Of a stretch of DNA of 64,000 bases, positions 9,140 through 17,695 are shown piece after piece. Numbering within the stretch: position 1 is the stretch's first letter; the number at the start of each line of letters is the position of its first letter. Origin of the DNA: Propionispira arboris. GTDB lineage: Bacteria; Bacillota; Negativicutes; Selenomonadales; Selenomonadaceae. The DNA lies in the NCBI RefSeq assembly GCF_900109225.1, contig NZ_FNZK01000001.1, positions 310,001-374,000 of the forward strand, in the 5' to 3' direction. The notes under the pieces are model-generated. The model was given only the letters and a program-made list of their open reading frames with translations. It ran no database searches and had not been told where the DNA came from. The position numbers were made by a program, and so were the translations under genes.

Positions 9140-9784
9140 TTGTCTCTATATCCGATTAATTTAGATTTAAAACGTAAAAAGTGTGTAGTTATCGGCGGTG
9201 GCAAAGTGGCAATGCGTAAAGTTAAGACATTGCTGAAGGCACAGGCACAGGTTACCGTGATTGCACCGAGTTTGGCTGCTTCCTTAGTAGAGCTCGCACA
9301 AGCGGAAGTAATTGTTTACAAACAAAAAGAATATAAGTCTGGAGATATGACTGGATTTTTTTTGGCCATCTGCGCGACCGATTCTTCTTTTGTAAATGCT
9401 GAGGCAGCGAAGGAAGCGAAGTTGAAGCATATATTAGTTAATGTAGTGGATCATTCTTTTCCTGGTGATTTTACAGTACCGGCTCAAGTTAGCCGGGGCG
9501 ATTTACTGCTTACGGTTTCAACGGGCGGCAAATCTCCCGCATTGGCGCGTCAGCTGCGAATTGAACTTGAAAAAGAATATGGCGATACATATGGAATATT
9601 ATTGGATATTATTGAAAAAGTTCGCTTGGAACTTAAAATGGTTCTGCCCAAAAGCAAAGAGCGAGAACAGTTTTGGCAGCAAGCGATGAATACCAAGATC
9701 CTTGCATTCGTAAAACAAGGAAAGTTAGAAGAGGCGGAGGCTGAAGTTAGAAATGCAATTGATAGTTTTAGGTCTAAATCATAA
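9140..9784 (+). CDS. precorrin-2 dehydrogenase / sirohydrochlorin ferrochelatase-type protein
   Basis: The 214-residue product matches the N-terminal half of CysG and SirC/Met8: an NAD-binding Rossmann domain (VVIGGGKVAMRKVKTLL, residues 15-31), followed by NVVDHSFPGDFTVPAQVSRGDLLLTVSTGGKSPALA with the conserved Asp and Gly-Lys-Ser-Pro. It oxidises precorrin-2 to sirohydrochlorin. TTG 9140 is chosen because AAAGAGG (9125-9131) lies 8 nt upstream; in-frame GTG 9131 and TTG 9110 are less well placed. It opens a tetrapyrrole operon and overlaps hemA by 32 nt. The partner methyltransferase is the CobA half of the fusion at 12051. Confidence 0.85.
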   Translation: MSLYPINLDLKRKKCVVIGGGKVAMRKVKTLLKAQAQVTVIAPSLAASLVELAQAEVIVYKQKEYKSGDMTGFFLAICATDSSFVNAEAAKEAKLKHILVNVVDHSFPGDFTVPAQVSRGDLLLTVSTGGKSPALARQLRIELEKEYGDTYGILLDIIEKVRLELKMVLPKSKEREQFWQQAMNTKILAFVKQGKLEEAEAEVRNAIDSFRSKS

Positions 9785-11066
9785 GACGGCACCAGTGGAT
9801 GTGCGTGAACGTTTTTCGATTCCGGAAGAGAAAATCCGGAGGGGGCTCAGACATATCGATGAATATGATGCAATGAATGAAGTAGTCATTCTTTCGACTT
9901 GTAATCGCAGTGAGGTGTATGCGGTTGTGGAAGATGCAGATGAAGATTTGCCGATGCTAAAACAGTTTTTATTTGATTTGGCGGGCAATGAAGAAGATAT
10001 TGATGATTATTTATTTTATTATGGCGGTGAAGAGTGCATTTCACATTTATTTGAAGTTTCATCCAGTCTGGATTCTTTAGTGATTGGTGAAGGCCAGATT
10101 TTGAGTCAGGTCAAAAAAGCTTATGCGATTGCACGTGAAGAGGGAACAACGAGTACCGTTTTAAATACATTATTCCATAGGGCGATTGCAACTGGTAAAC
10201 GTGTTCGAACAGAAACACGGATTGCCTATAATGCAGTTTCCGTCAGTTATGCAGCGGTTGAACTGGCCAAAAATATTTTTGGCGATCTTACGAAGGCACG
10301 GGTACTTTTGCTGGGAGCCGGCCAGATGGGGGAACTTACCGCACAGCATCTTGTGGATAAAGGCGTTGAAAAAGTTTATGTGGCCAACCGCAGCTATGAA
10401 AGAGCCGCAGAACTGGCGGAGAAATTTCATGGCGAACCAGTTGTGTTTGAACAGGCTATGAAGCAGGCTGTGGGGGTTGATATTATTATTACATCAACAG
10501 GAGCGCCGCATTATATTGTGAATACCTGGGAAACTCAGCAGCTTATGACAAAGCGGAAAGGTCGTCAAATCGTGTTTATCGATATTGCTGTACCGCGTGA
10601 TGTGGAACCAGAAGTTGCTGATATCAAAGGTGTGCAGCTCTATAATATTGATGATCTGGAAGCCGTTGTTGATGAGAATATTAAAGTTCGTGAACAAGAA
10701 GCAGAACAGGCGCGTGATATTATCGAAGAAGAAGTATATGAATTGGTCAATAAATTCCGTTATTTGTCATTTCGTCCCGTTATGGCACTTTTGGCGGATA
10801 AAGCGGATCGGATTCGCTGTCGTGAAGTGAAACGAGCTATGGCAAAACTTTCGGACATTACACCAGATCAGCGCAAAGTCATGGAAAATATGACGAAAAT
10901 GATTGTACGCAAATTGCTGCGGGAACCGATGACAAAAATCAATGGGTCAGCGGGTAGTGCCAATGAGCAGTATTATATTGATGCAATGCGCAATTTATTT
11001 AAACTTGATACGGTAAGGGAGCAGAGCAGTGAAGAAAAACATCATTATCGGTACGCGCAGCAGTAA
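9753..11066 (+). CDS. hemA: glutamyl-tRNA reductase
   Basis: This 437-residue enzyme reduces glutamyl-tRNA to glutamate 1-semialdehyde, the first committed step of C5-pathway tetrapyrrole synthesis. The N terminus MQLIVLGLNHKTAPVDVRER and the catalytic Cys50 in ILSTCNRSEVY are diagnostic; ESSSLDSLVIGEGQILSQVK-type sequence (SSSLDSLVIGEGQILSQVK, near 105-123) and the NADPH site LLGAGQMGELTA follow. GGCGGAGG lies 12 nt before the ATG. It overlaps the preceding gene by 32 nt and hemC by 38 nt, so translation of the three is probably coupled. Confidence 0.96.
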   Translation: MQLIVLGLNHKTAPVDVRERFSIPEEKIRRGLRHIDEYDAMNEVVILSTCNRSEVYAVVEDADEDLPMLKQFLFDLAGNEEDIDDYLFYYGGEECISHLFEVSSSLDSLVIGEGQILSQVKKAYAIAREEGTTSTVLNTLFHRAIATGKRVRTETRIAYNAVSVSYAAVELAKNIFGDLTKARVLLLGAGQMGELTAQHLVDKGVEKVYVANRSYERAAELAEKFHGEPVVFEQAMKQAVGVDIIITSTGAPHYIVNTWETQQLMTKRKGRQIVFIDIAVPRDVEPEVADIKGVQLYNIDDLEAVVDENIKVREQEAEQARDIIEEEVYELVNKFRYLSFRPVMALLADKADRIRCREVKRAMAKLSDITPDQRKVMENMTKMIVRKLLREPMTKINGSAGSANEQYYIDAMRNLFKLDTVREQSSEEKHHYRYAQQ

Positions 11067-11958
11067 GCTGGCGCTTTGGCAGGCAGAGCATATCGCAGCT
11101 TGCTTGAAAAAACAATATCCGGGCCTTACGGTTGAATTGAAACATGTCATGACCACGGGGGATAAGATACTTGATACACCGCTGGCTAAAATTGGCGGTA
11201 AGGGGCTTTTTACGAAAGAATTGGAAACGGAAATGCTGGCGGGTGATATTGATTTTGCTGTACATAGTTTAAAAGATATGCCGACGCAAATACCGGATGG
11301 CCTTTGTCTTGCTGTTATTACGAAACGTTTTGATTCAGGAGATGCTTTGGTCAGTCCAAAATATAAAACGCTACAGGCACTGCCGCAAGGGGCCAAAGTT
11401 GGCACATCGAGCCTTAGACGTAAGGCTCAGCTTTTGCATGTTCGCCCAGATCTCAATATTTGTGATTTGCGCGGTAATGTTAATACGCGGTTAAAGAAAC
11501 TTGAAACAGAAAATTTTGCGGCGATTGTACTGGCAGTGGCTGGTCTAAAAAGACTGGGGCTTGCCGATTTGATTACGGATATTATTTTGCCGGAAATTTG
11601 TTTACCGGCTGTTGGACAGGGTGCGTTGGCGATTGAAGCACGGGCCGGAGACGCAGCAGTTTTAGAACTTCTGGCTTTTTTAAATGACGCAGAGTCTGTA
11701 CAAAATTCTACGGCGGAACGAGCTTTTTTAGCGGCGGTCGAAGGTGGCTGTCAGGTTCCGGTGGGCGTTTATGCAGAAACGAAAGAAAATCAGCTGCATG
11801 TTGAAGCAGTTATTGCCTCGGTAGATGGCAAACGCTTGCTTCGTGATTCAATTACGGGCGCTGGTGTCGATGCCGATAAACTTGGGTTTGCTTTGGCACA
11901 GCGCCTGTTAGATGCTGGTGGTCGGCAGATTATGCAGGAATTAGGACTTTTATTGTAA
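11029..11958 (+). CDS. hemC: porphobilinogen deaminase (hydroxymethylbilane synthase)
   Basis: The 309-residue product polymerises four porphobilinogens into hydroxymethylbilane. It shows IGTRSSKLALWQAE at the N terminus, KIGGKGLFTKELE, the catalytic aspartate region FAVHSLKDMPT, and Cys241 in GGCQVPVG, which carries the dipyrromethane cofactor. The start is GTG 11029, inside the 3' end of hemA, with AAGGGAG 8 nt upstream. A 92-nt gap containing a long stem-loop separates it from the next gene of the operon. Confidence 0.96.
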   Translation: MKKNIIIGTRSSKLALWQAEHIAACLKKQYPGLTVELKHVMTTGDKILDTPLAKIGGKGLFTKELETEMLAGDIDFAVHSLKDMPTQIPDGLCLAVITKRFDSGDALVSPKYKTLQALPQGAKVGTSSLRRKAQLLHVRPDLNICDLRGNVNTRLKKLETENFAAIVLAVAGLKRLGLADLITDIILPEICLPAVGQGALAIEARAGDAAVLELLAFLNDAESVQNSTAERAFLAAVEGGCQVPVGVYAETKENQLHVEAVIASVDGKRLLRDSITGAGVDADKLGFALAQRLLDAGGRQIMQELGLLL

Positions 11959-11970
11959 AATTTTTTATAA

Positions 11971-12030
11971 AGAGGGTGCTTCAATATCGAGTTTCTGTTT
12001 TGTAAAAGCAGAAAACGAGAGGCAGCCTCT
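11971..12030 (+). other. imperfect stem-loop inside the hem operon
   Basis: Two nested arms pair: AGAGGGTGCTT with AGGCAGCCTCT, and CGAGTTTCTG with CAGAAAACGAG, giving a roughly 60-nt imperfect hairpin between hemC and the cobA-hemD fusion. It ends 12 nt before the AGGAGG ribosome site of the next gene. It lacks a proper T run (TTATTTATA follows), so it may be an mRNA-stability or partial attenuation element rather than a full terminator. Confidence 0.5.
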
Positions 12031-12050
12031 TATTTATAGGAGGATATATA

Positions 12051-13574
12051 ATGGCAGGTATGGTGTATTTGGTCGGAGCAGGTCCTGGAGATTATCAATT
12101 GATTAGTGTGAAGGCTTGTGAATATTTAAAAAATGCCGATACGGTTGTTTACGATCGTTTAGCGGATGAAAGAATTTTAAGTTATGCACCAAAGGGCGCA
12201 GAATTTATTTATGTTGGTAAGGCATCAAGTCAGCATACCATGAAACAGGATGATATTAATCAACTTTTGGTAGACAAAGCCAAAGAAGGTAAGGTTGTTG
12301 TCCGTCTAAAGGGCGGCGATCCATTTGTTTTTGGCCGTGGTGGCGAAGAAGCATTACTGCTATATGAAAATAAACTCCCTTTTGAAATTGTACCAGGGAT
12401 TACATCAGCGATTTCTGTGCCAGCTTATGCGGGAATTCCCGTTACACATCGGGCGGTTGCAACTTCATTTGCTGTTATTACGGGGCATGAAGATCCAACA
12501 AAAGGAAATTCCAATATGCGTTGGGATAAATTATCGACAGCGGTTGATACACTGGTATTTTTGATGGGGGTCGAAAATCTGCCGCATATTACGGCGAAGC
12601 TCATTGAAAATGGCCGCAGTGCGGACACACCGGCGGCTGTTATTCGCTGGGGAACCAAACCAGAGCAGCGTGTACTTGTAACGACGGTTGGTGAAGCTGC
12701 TGAAGCGGTGCGGAAAAACAATCTTAAGCCGCCAGCCATTTTTATTGTGGGTGATGTGGTCAATTTGCGAGAAAAATTGGCCTGGTTTGATAATCGATTA
12801 TTGTTTGGTAAAACGGTATTGGTAACGAGAGCTCGTGAGCAGGCCTCAAAATTAACCAGTCGATTAGAAGCACTGGGGGCACGCTGTATCGAAGCACCAT
12901 CCATTAAAATGGCAGCACCAGCCGATGCTTATCGTGGTGTTGATCAGGCAATGGATGACTTGGCAGGTTATGATTGGCTGATGTTTACAAGTACCAATGG
13001 TGTGGAACATTTTTTTGATCGACTTTTTTCCAAGGGCTTTGATACACGTCGTTTGGGAACCGCTAAAATTGCAGCGATCGGTGCAGCAACGGCGCAAAAA
13101 CTTCGTGAATACGGGATTATAGCGGATGTGGTACCCGTTGAGTTTAGAGCTGAAGGTATTATTGAGGCAGTCAAAGAGCAGATTACAGCAGGCATGAAGA
13201 TACTCATTCCACGGGCGCAGGAAGCACGTGAAATCCTGCCAGAAAAATTGCGTGAACTGGGAGCTGTTGTCACGGTTGTGCCAGTGTATCAAACCATAGA
13301 AGGTGACTTGAATGGTCAAGAAATCAAAACGATGTTAAAAAATGGTGAAATTGATTTGGTTACGTTTACTAGTTCATCGACGGTAAAAAATTTGCTCAAT
13401 ATTTTAGGTACTGATGGTTCCGCGTTGGTCAATCAAGTTAAAACAGCTTGTATTGGCCCAATTACGGCGCAGACTTGCCTGGAACATACAATCAATCCGG
13501 CAATTGTTGCTGAAACGTATACAATTGCTGGACTTGTGGAAGCGATCGAAGCCGATTTTTCAGCAAAAGCATGA
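12051..13574 (+). CDS. fused uroporphyrinogen-III C-methyltransferase / uroporphyrinogen-III synthase
   Basis: The 507-residue protein joins two enzymes. Residues 1-245 are a SUMT (CobA) domain with [36 protein letters not shown] and [20 protein letters not shown]; it methylates uroporphyrinogen III to precorrin-2 using SAM. Residues about 255-507 are HemD, which cyclises hydroxymethylbilane, with [24 protein letters not shown] and [13 protein letters not shown]. This CobA-HemD fusion is common in Firmicutes. AGGAGG lies 9 nt before the ATG. The fusion sits at the branch point between heme and siroheme/corrinoids. Confidence 0.95.
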   Translation: MAGMVYLVGAGPGDYQLISVKACEYLKNADTVVYDRLADERILSYAPKGAEFIYVGKASSQHTMKQDDINQLLVDKAKEGKVVVRLKGGDPFVFGRGGEEALLLYENKLPFEIVPGITSAISVPAYAGIPVTHRAVATSFAVITGHEDPTKGNSNMRWDKLSTAVDTLVFLMGVENLPHITAKLIENGRSADTPAAVIRWGTKPEQRVLVTTVGEAAEAVRKNNLKPPAIFIVGDVVNLREKLAWFDNRLLFGKTVLVTRAREQASKLTSRLEALGARCIEAPSIKMAAPADAYRGVDQAMDDLAGYDWLMFTSTNGVEHFFDRLFSKGFDTRRLGTAKIAAIGAATAQKLREYGIIADVVPVEFRAEGIIEAVKEQITAGMKILIPRAQEAREILPEKLRELGAVVTVVPVYQTIEGDLNGQEIKTMLKNGEIDLVTFTSSSTVKNLLNILGTDGSALVNQVKTACIGPITAQTCLEHTINPAIVAETYTIAGLVEAIEADFSAKA

Positions 13575-13614
13575 TCTGGATTTTTAGATAAATATAATAT
13601 ATGGGGTGGAAAAA

Positions 13615-14589
13615 ATGATGAAGCAAACATTACGACCACGCAGAATGCGTATTTCAGAAGGTGTACGGTCCATGGTACAAGAAACGACATTATCGGCGAA
13701 AGATTTTGTATATCCGATTTTTGTTGTGCCGGGCGAAAATGTTAAAACAGAAATTCCCAGCATGCCAAATTGTTATCATTTATCAGTCGATAATGCGGTT
13801 AAATTAGCCAAAGAAATTTATGAATTAGGGATTCCAGCGGTTGAAATATTTGGCCTGCCTGAATATAAAGATGAAATAGGATCCAGTGCCTGGGATGCGA
13901 CGAGCCCTGTACAAAGAGCCATGAAAGCTATAAAAACAGAATTACCAAAACTTGTTATTATTGGTGATGTATGTATGTGCCAATATACAAGTCATGGACA
14001 TTGTGGGAAATTGTGCGGTGAATATGTCGATAATGATGCTACGCTTGAACTGCTGGCTAAAGTTGCGGTAAGTCAGGCTGAGGCTGGGGCAGATATGATC
14101 GCACCATCGGATATGATGGATGGACGCGTGGCCGCAATTCGTGAGGCTCTGGATGCGGCGGGCTTTATTAATGTATCGATTATGTCATATGCGGTAAAAT
14201 ATGCATCGGGATATTATGGACCATTCCGTGATGCGGCTGATTCTGCACCGCAGTTTGGTGATCGTCGTTCTTATCAGATGGACCCGGCCAATTCTCGCGA
14301 GGCGATGAAGGAAGTAGAACTCGACCTTGCTGAAGGTGCTGATATTATTATGGTAAAACCAGCTTTGGCGTATTTAGATATTGTGCGTCAGGTTCGCGAT
14401 AATATTGATCATCCGATTGCTGTATACAATGTAAGCGGTGAATATGCAATGGTCAAAGCAGCTGCTGCAAATGGCTGGATTGATGAAAAACGTATCGTTT
14501 TGGAAACGTTGACGAGTATGAAACGGGCGGGAGCAGATATCATTATTACATATCATGCCATTGATGCTGCCAGATGGCTCAAAGAATAG
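13615..14589 (+). CDS. hemB: delta-aminolevulinic acid dehydratase (porphobilinogen synthase)
   Basis: This 324-residue enzyme condenses two aminolevulinates into porphobilinogen. The Schiff-base lysines are Lys195 ([15 protein letters not shown]) and Lys248 ([10 protein letters not shown]). The cysteines of the zinc site are Cys120, Cys122 and Cys130 in [14 protein letters not shown], so it is a zinc-type enzyme. ATG 13615 is chosen over a GTG at 13606, which lies inside the GGGGTGG ribosome site. The gene follows the cobA-hemD fusion in the operon. A 75-nt gap with a copy of a dispersed repeat separates it from hemL. Confidence 0.95.
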   Translation: MMKQTLRPRRMRISEGVRSMVQETTLSAKDFVYPIFVVPGENVKTEIPSMPNCYHLSVDNAVKLAKEIYELGIPAVEIFGLPEYKDEIGSSAWDATSPVQRAMKAIKTELPKLVIIGDVCMCQYTSHGHCGKLCGEYVDNDATLELLAKVAVSQAEAGADMIAPSDMMDGRVAAIREALDAAGFINVSIMSYAVKYASGYYGPFRDAADSAPQFGDRRSYQMDPANSREAMKEVELDLAEGADIIMVKPALAYLDIVRQVRDNIDHPIAVYNVSGEYAMVKAAAANGWIDEKRIVLETLTSMKRAGADIIITYHAIDAARWLKE

Positions 14590-14599
14590 GGGTTATGGT

Positions 14600-14645
14600 G
14601 TCCTGACGATTGCCATATAAAATGTTTAATGCGTTCTATATAATT
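14600..14645 (+). repeat. dispersed intergenic repeat, copy A
   Basis: The core TCCTGACGATTGCCATATA followed by AATGTTTAATGC is nearly identical to the copy at 63701-63805 and the left arm of the copy at 56667-56809. It lies inside the operon, between hemB and hemL, just before the hemL ribosome site. Confidence 0.65.
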
Positions 14646-14664
14646 AGAAAAGGAGGATTTTGAA

Positions 14665-15987
14665 ATGGCTCTTAATTTAGCGAAATCAGCGGAAGCGTTT
14701 GCTGAAGCGAAACAATATATGCCCGGTGGGGTAAACAGTCCAGTGCGCTCTTACCGGAGTGTGGATTGTGATCCGCCGTTTATTGCGAAGGCAAAAGGAA
14801 GTAAAATTTATGATATTGATGGTAATGAATATATAGATTATGTAGGGTCCTGGGGTCCAATGGTCATTGGACATGCGCATGAAGCGGTTGTTAAGGCTCT
14901 CCAAAAGGCAGTGGAACTGGGAACAAGTTATGGGGCGCCAACGCTTTTGGAAACAGAACTGGCAAAACGGGTCAAACATCTTATGCCATCGATTGAAATG
15001 ATCCGCATGGTAAATTCTGGTACGGAAGCAACGATGAGTGCGCTGCGTTTGGCTCGTGGCTTTACCGGACGGGAAAAAATCGTAAAATTCATTGGCTGTT
15101 ATCATGGACATCATGACAGTTTACTGGTAAAAGCCGGTTCTGGTATGGCTACGTTTGGTGTTCCTGACAGCCCTGGCGTGCCGAAAAGTGTGGCAGAAAA
15201 TACGATTACGGTTCCGTATAATGATGTTGAAGCCATCCGTAAGGTTATGGCGGAAAGCGGCAAGGAGATTGCGGCGATTATTGTTGAGCCAGTTGCGGGG
15301 AATATGGGGCTTGTTTTGCCAAAACAAGGCTATTTGAAAGAGCTTCGAGTTTTGACGGAAGAGGCCGGAGCTCTGTTGATCTTTGATGAAGTTATGTGTG
15401 GGTTCCGTGCTTCTTTGGGCGGTGCGCAGGCTGCATATGGCATCGTGCCGGATTTGACTTGTCTGGGTAAAATTATCGGCGGTGGTCTTCCCGTTGCGGC
15501 TTATGGCGGACGTAAGGATATCATGCTGCAAATTTCACCAGCAGGTCCAGTCTATCAGGCAGGAACACTTAGCGGGAATCCTTTGGCGATGACAGCGGGG
15601 ATTGAAACGTTAAAAATTATGACGGCAATACCGGAAGATGGTCAGCCGGATTATAGTCGTGTGCTGACTCTTAAAACGAAAAAACTACTTTTAGGTTTGC
15701 AAGTCGAAGCGAAAAAAGCCGGATTAAAATTGCAATTTCATCAGGCTGGCTCTATGTTTGGTATTTTCTTTAATGAAAATCCAGTTTATGACTATGAAAC
15801 AGCCGCGGCTTCGGATGCGGAAGCTTTTAAGGTTTATTTCAAATCGATGCTGGAACAGGGCATATATTTAGCTCCATCGCCATTTGAAACTGCATTTATG
15901 TCTGGGGCTCATAGTGATGCTGATATTGAAAAAACAATACAGGCTGCAGCCATTGCTTTCGCAAAAGTGGCAGCAATGACGAAATAA
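14665..15987 (+). CDS. hemL: glutamate-1-semialdehyde 2,1-aminomutase
   Basis: The 440-residue PLP enzyme converts glutamate 1-semialdehyde to 5-aminolevulinate. Hallmarks are [15 protein letters not shown] near the start, [34 protein letters not shown], the PLP-aspartate region [12 protein letters not shown], and the PLP lysine Lys269 in [23 protein letters not shown] precedes the ATG. It is the last gene of the tetrapyrrole operon; no ferrochelatase or hemE is seen, so the operon makes uroporphyrinogen III and precorrin-2 rather than finished heme. Confidence 0.96.
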   Translation: MALNLAKSAEAFAEAKQYMPGGVNSPVRSYRSVDCDPPFIAKAKGSKIYDIDGNEYIDYVGSWGPMVIGHAHEAVVKALQKAVELGTSYGAPTLLETELAKRVKHLMPSIEMIRMVNSGTEATMSALRLARGFTGREKIVKFIGCYHGHHDSLLVKAGSGMATFGVPDSPGVPKSVAENTITVPYNDVEAIRKVMAESGKEIAAIIVEPVAGNMGLVLPKQGYLKELRVLTEEAGALLIFDEVMCGFRASLGGAQAAYGIVPDLTCLGKIIGGGLPVAAYGGRKDIMLQISPAGPVYQAGTLSGNPLAMTAGIETLKIMTAIPEDGQPDYSRVLTLKTKKLLLGLQVEAKKAGLKLQFHQAGSMFGIFFNENPVYDYETAAASDAEAFKVYFKSMLEQGIYLAPSPFETAFMSGAHSDADIEKTIQAAAIAFAKVAAMTK

Positions 15988-16097
15988 AAGGTGAGACGCA
16001 ATACTTACCTAAGAAAAAGCTTGTCAATTAAAAGATTGTAAGTTATAATAATGTACATTCAAGTACGCCTTAAAAAAACATATGTATACCGAATGAA

Positions 16098-16270
16098 GTT
16101 TGCGGAAGAGAGGCCAAGGCCCGCCGAAGGAGTAACACTCTCAGGCATTCACAATGGTGTGAATAGAACCGCAAGTGGACGGGACTCTGGAGAGTGCTCT
16201 TAATTGAGACGCCGAAGGTGAAAGCGGATTGTAATCTGTAAATCTCTCAGGCAAATGGACAGAGACAGGC
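16098..16270 (+). promoter_or_regulatory. tandem glycine riboswitch
   Basis: Two glycine aptamers lie in a row. The first (about 16101-16183) has GGAAGAGAGG, CCGCCGAAGGAGTAA and CTCTCAGGC. The second (about 16184-16268) has GGACTCTGGAGAG, GACGCCGAAGGTGAAA and CTCTCAGGCAAATGGACAGA. These are the conserved elements of the gcvT-class glycine switch, including the short linker between aptamers. A terminator hairpin lies 65 nt downstream and the regulated gene starts at 16450. Glycine switches usually turn expression on when glycine is bound, but the direction here is not proven. Confidence 0.95.
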
Positions 16271-16334
16271 ATGCTTTAACAAGCGAATTTTCGATTGTTG
16301 AAGTCTGTTTTGCCTATGCAATTTTTGATATCCA

Positions 16335-16366
16335 GAGTCAAATCATTTATGATTTGACTCTTTTTT
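16335..16366 (+). terminator. expression-platform terminator of the glycine riboswitch
   Basis: A perfect 11-bp stem (GAGTCAAATCA / TGATTTGACTC) with a 4-nt loop and a T run lies between the aptamers and the downstream gene. It is the probable regulated terminator. The competing antiterminator strand was not identified with confidence. Confidence 0.85.
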
Positions 16367-16449
16367 ATTGAGGGTTTAGCAGATTTTTCAATTCGTCATA
16401 TATTTTTTACTGGAGATTGAAAATGATATGGTTGGAAAGAGGTTTTTTT

Positions 16450-17607
16450 ATGCGTAATACGTTTAAAGCAATGATTGTTATGATACTGGTAGGTTTGATG
16501 GGAACATTAGCTGGCTGTGGCGGCGAATCAAACACGATTAAGATTGGTCTATTAAATGAAATGACAGGCGGCAATGCAACACTCGGCACATCTTCGGCAA
16601 ATGGTGCGAAAATGGCCTTTAAAGAATATAATGACAAGGGCGGTCTTTTAGGCAAACAAATTGAGGCAGTTGTGGCCGACAATAAATCGGAGCCGGCTGA
16701 AGCTTCTAATGCTATGACAAAACTGGTTACGCAAGATAAAGTAGTGGCTGTTACCGGAACTTTTTCGAGTTCCAATGCAATTGCAGCTGCAAGTGTAGCT
16801 GCGGCGTCGAAAGTTCCTTATCTTGTATCGGGAGCGACGAATCCGAAAGTTACAGTGGATGAAAAAACGGGTAAAGTAAATGATTATGTATTTAGGGTTT
16901 GCTTTATTGATCCTTTTCAGGGAACCGTAGCAGCTAATTTTGCCTTGAATAATCTTCATTTAAAAAAAGCAGTTGTTCTGGTTGATAATAGTAGTGATTA
17001 CAGCAAGGGGTTGTCGGATTTCTTTAAGGACGCCATGAAGCAGGGTGGTGGCGAAATTTTGGGTGAAGAAGCGTATTTGCAAAAAGATCAGGATTTTAAA
17101 GCAATTTTAACGAAAATAAAAACATTAAATCCAGACATTGTTTATATCCCAGGGTATTATGAAGAAGTTGGCAAGATTGTCAAACAAGCTCGTGAACTTG
17201 GTATTACAGCAGTCATGATTGGTGCTGATGGATGGGATTCTCCTAAACTAGCTGAAATAGCAGGTGCTGATGCACTGAACCATACTTTTTTCACGAATCA
17301 TTATGCCGTTGATTCCAAAGAACCTGTAGCACAGGCTTTTGCTGAGGCTTATGAAAAAGAATATGGACAAAAACCGGATGCGTTAGCGGTTCTTGGTTAT
17401 GATGCAGCGAAAGTCTTGATTGATGCGATTGAACGGGCTAATAGTACAGATCCGGCAAAAATAACGGAAGCACTGGCTGTGACTAAAGATTTCAATGGTA
17501 TAACGGGAGCGATTACTTTAAATGAAACACATGATGCAATTAAAAGCGCGGTTGTTATTGAAATGATTGATGGCAAACAAACTTTTAAAGCAAATGTAAA
17601 ACCTTGA
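16450..17607 (+). CDS. amino-acid ABC transporter substrate-binding lipoprotein (Leu/Ile/Val-binding type)
   Basis: The 385-residue precursor has a lipoprotein signal peptide with lipobox LAGC (Cys23), so the mature protein is lipid-anchored. The rest is a periplasmic-binding-protein type I fold of the LivJ/LivK class: IKIGLLNEMTGGNATLGTSSANGAKMA at its start (read from residue 29), VAVTGTFSSSNAIAAASVA, and PDIVYIPGYYEEVGKIVKQA. ATG 16450, with AGAGG upstream, gives the proper signal peptide; the TTG at 16417 and ATG at 16423 add residues before it. It is a lone gene, without permease or ATPase genes. The glycine riboswitch upstream suggests glycine or a glycine-derived ligand, but that is inference. 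Confidence 0.9.
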   Translation: MRNTFKAMIVMILVGLMGTLAGCGGESNTIKIGLLNEMTGGNATLGTSSANGAKMAFKEYNDKGGLLGKQIEAVVADNKSEPAEASNAMTKLVTQDKVVAVTGTFSSSNAIAAASVAAASKVPYLVSGATNPKVTVDEKTGKVNDYVFRVCFIDPFQGTVAANFALNNLHLKKAVVLVDNSSDYSKGLSDFFKDAMKQGGGEILGEEAYLQKDQDFKAILTKIKTLNPDIVYIPGYYEEVGKIVKQARELGITAVMIGADGWDSPKLAEIAGADALNHTFFTNHYAVDSKEPVAQAFAEAYEKEYGQKPDALAVLGYDAAKVLIDAIERANSTDPAKITEALAVTKDFNGITGAITLNETHDAIKSAVVIEMIDGKQTFKANVKP

Positions 17608-17634
17608 GAATTGTTTTTTAAAAGATGACATAAC

Positions 17635-17682
17635 AAAAAACCTCTAAGTATAGATTTACATCTATGCTTGGAGGTTTTTTTA
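17635..17682. terminator. bidirectional terminator between the binding protein and the FtsA-like gene
   Basis: A 15-bp stem (CCTCTAAGTATAGAT / ATCTATGCTTGGAGG, with G-U pairs) has A runs on the left and T runs on the right, so it can serve both convergent genes. Confidence 0.85.
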
Positions 17683-17695
17683 TAAGAACTTTATT

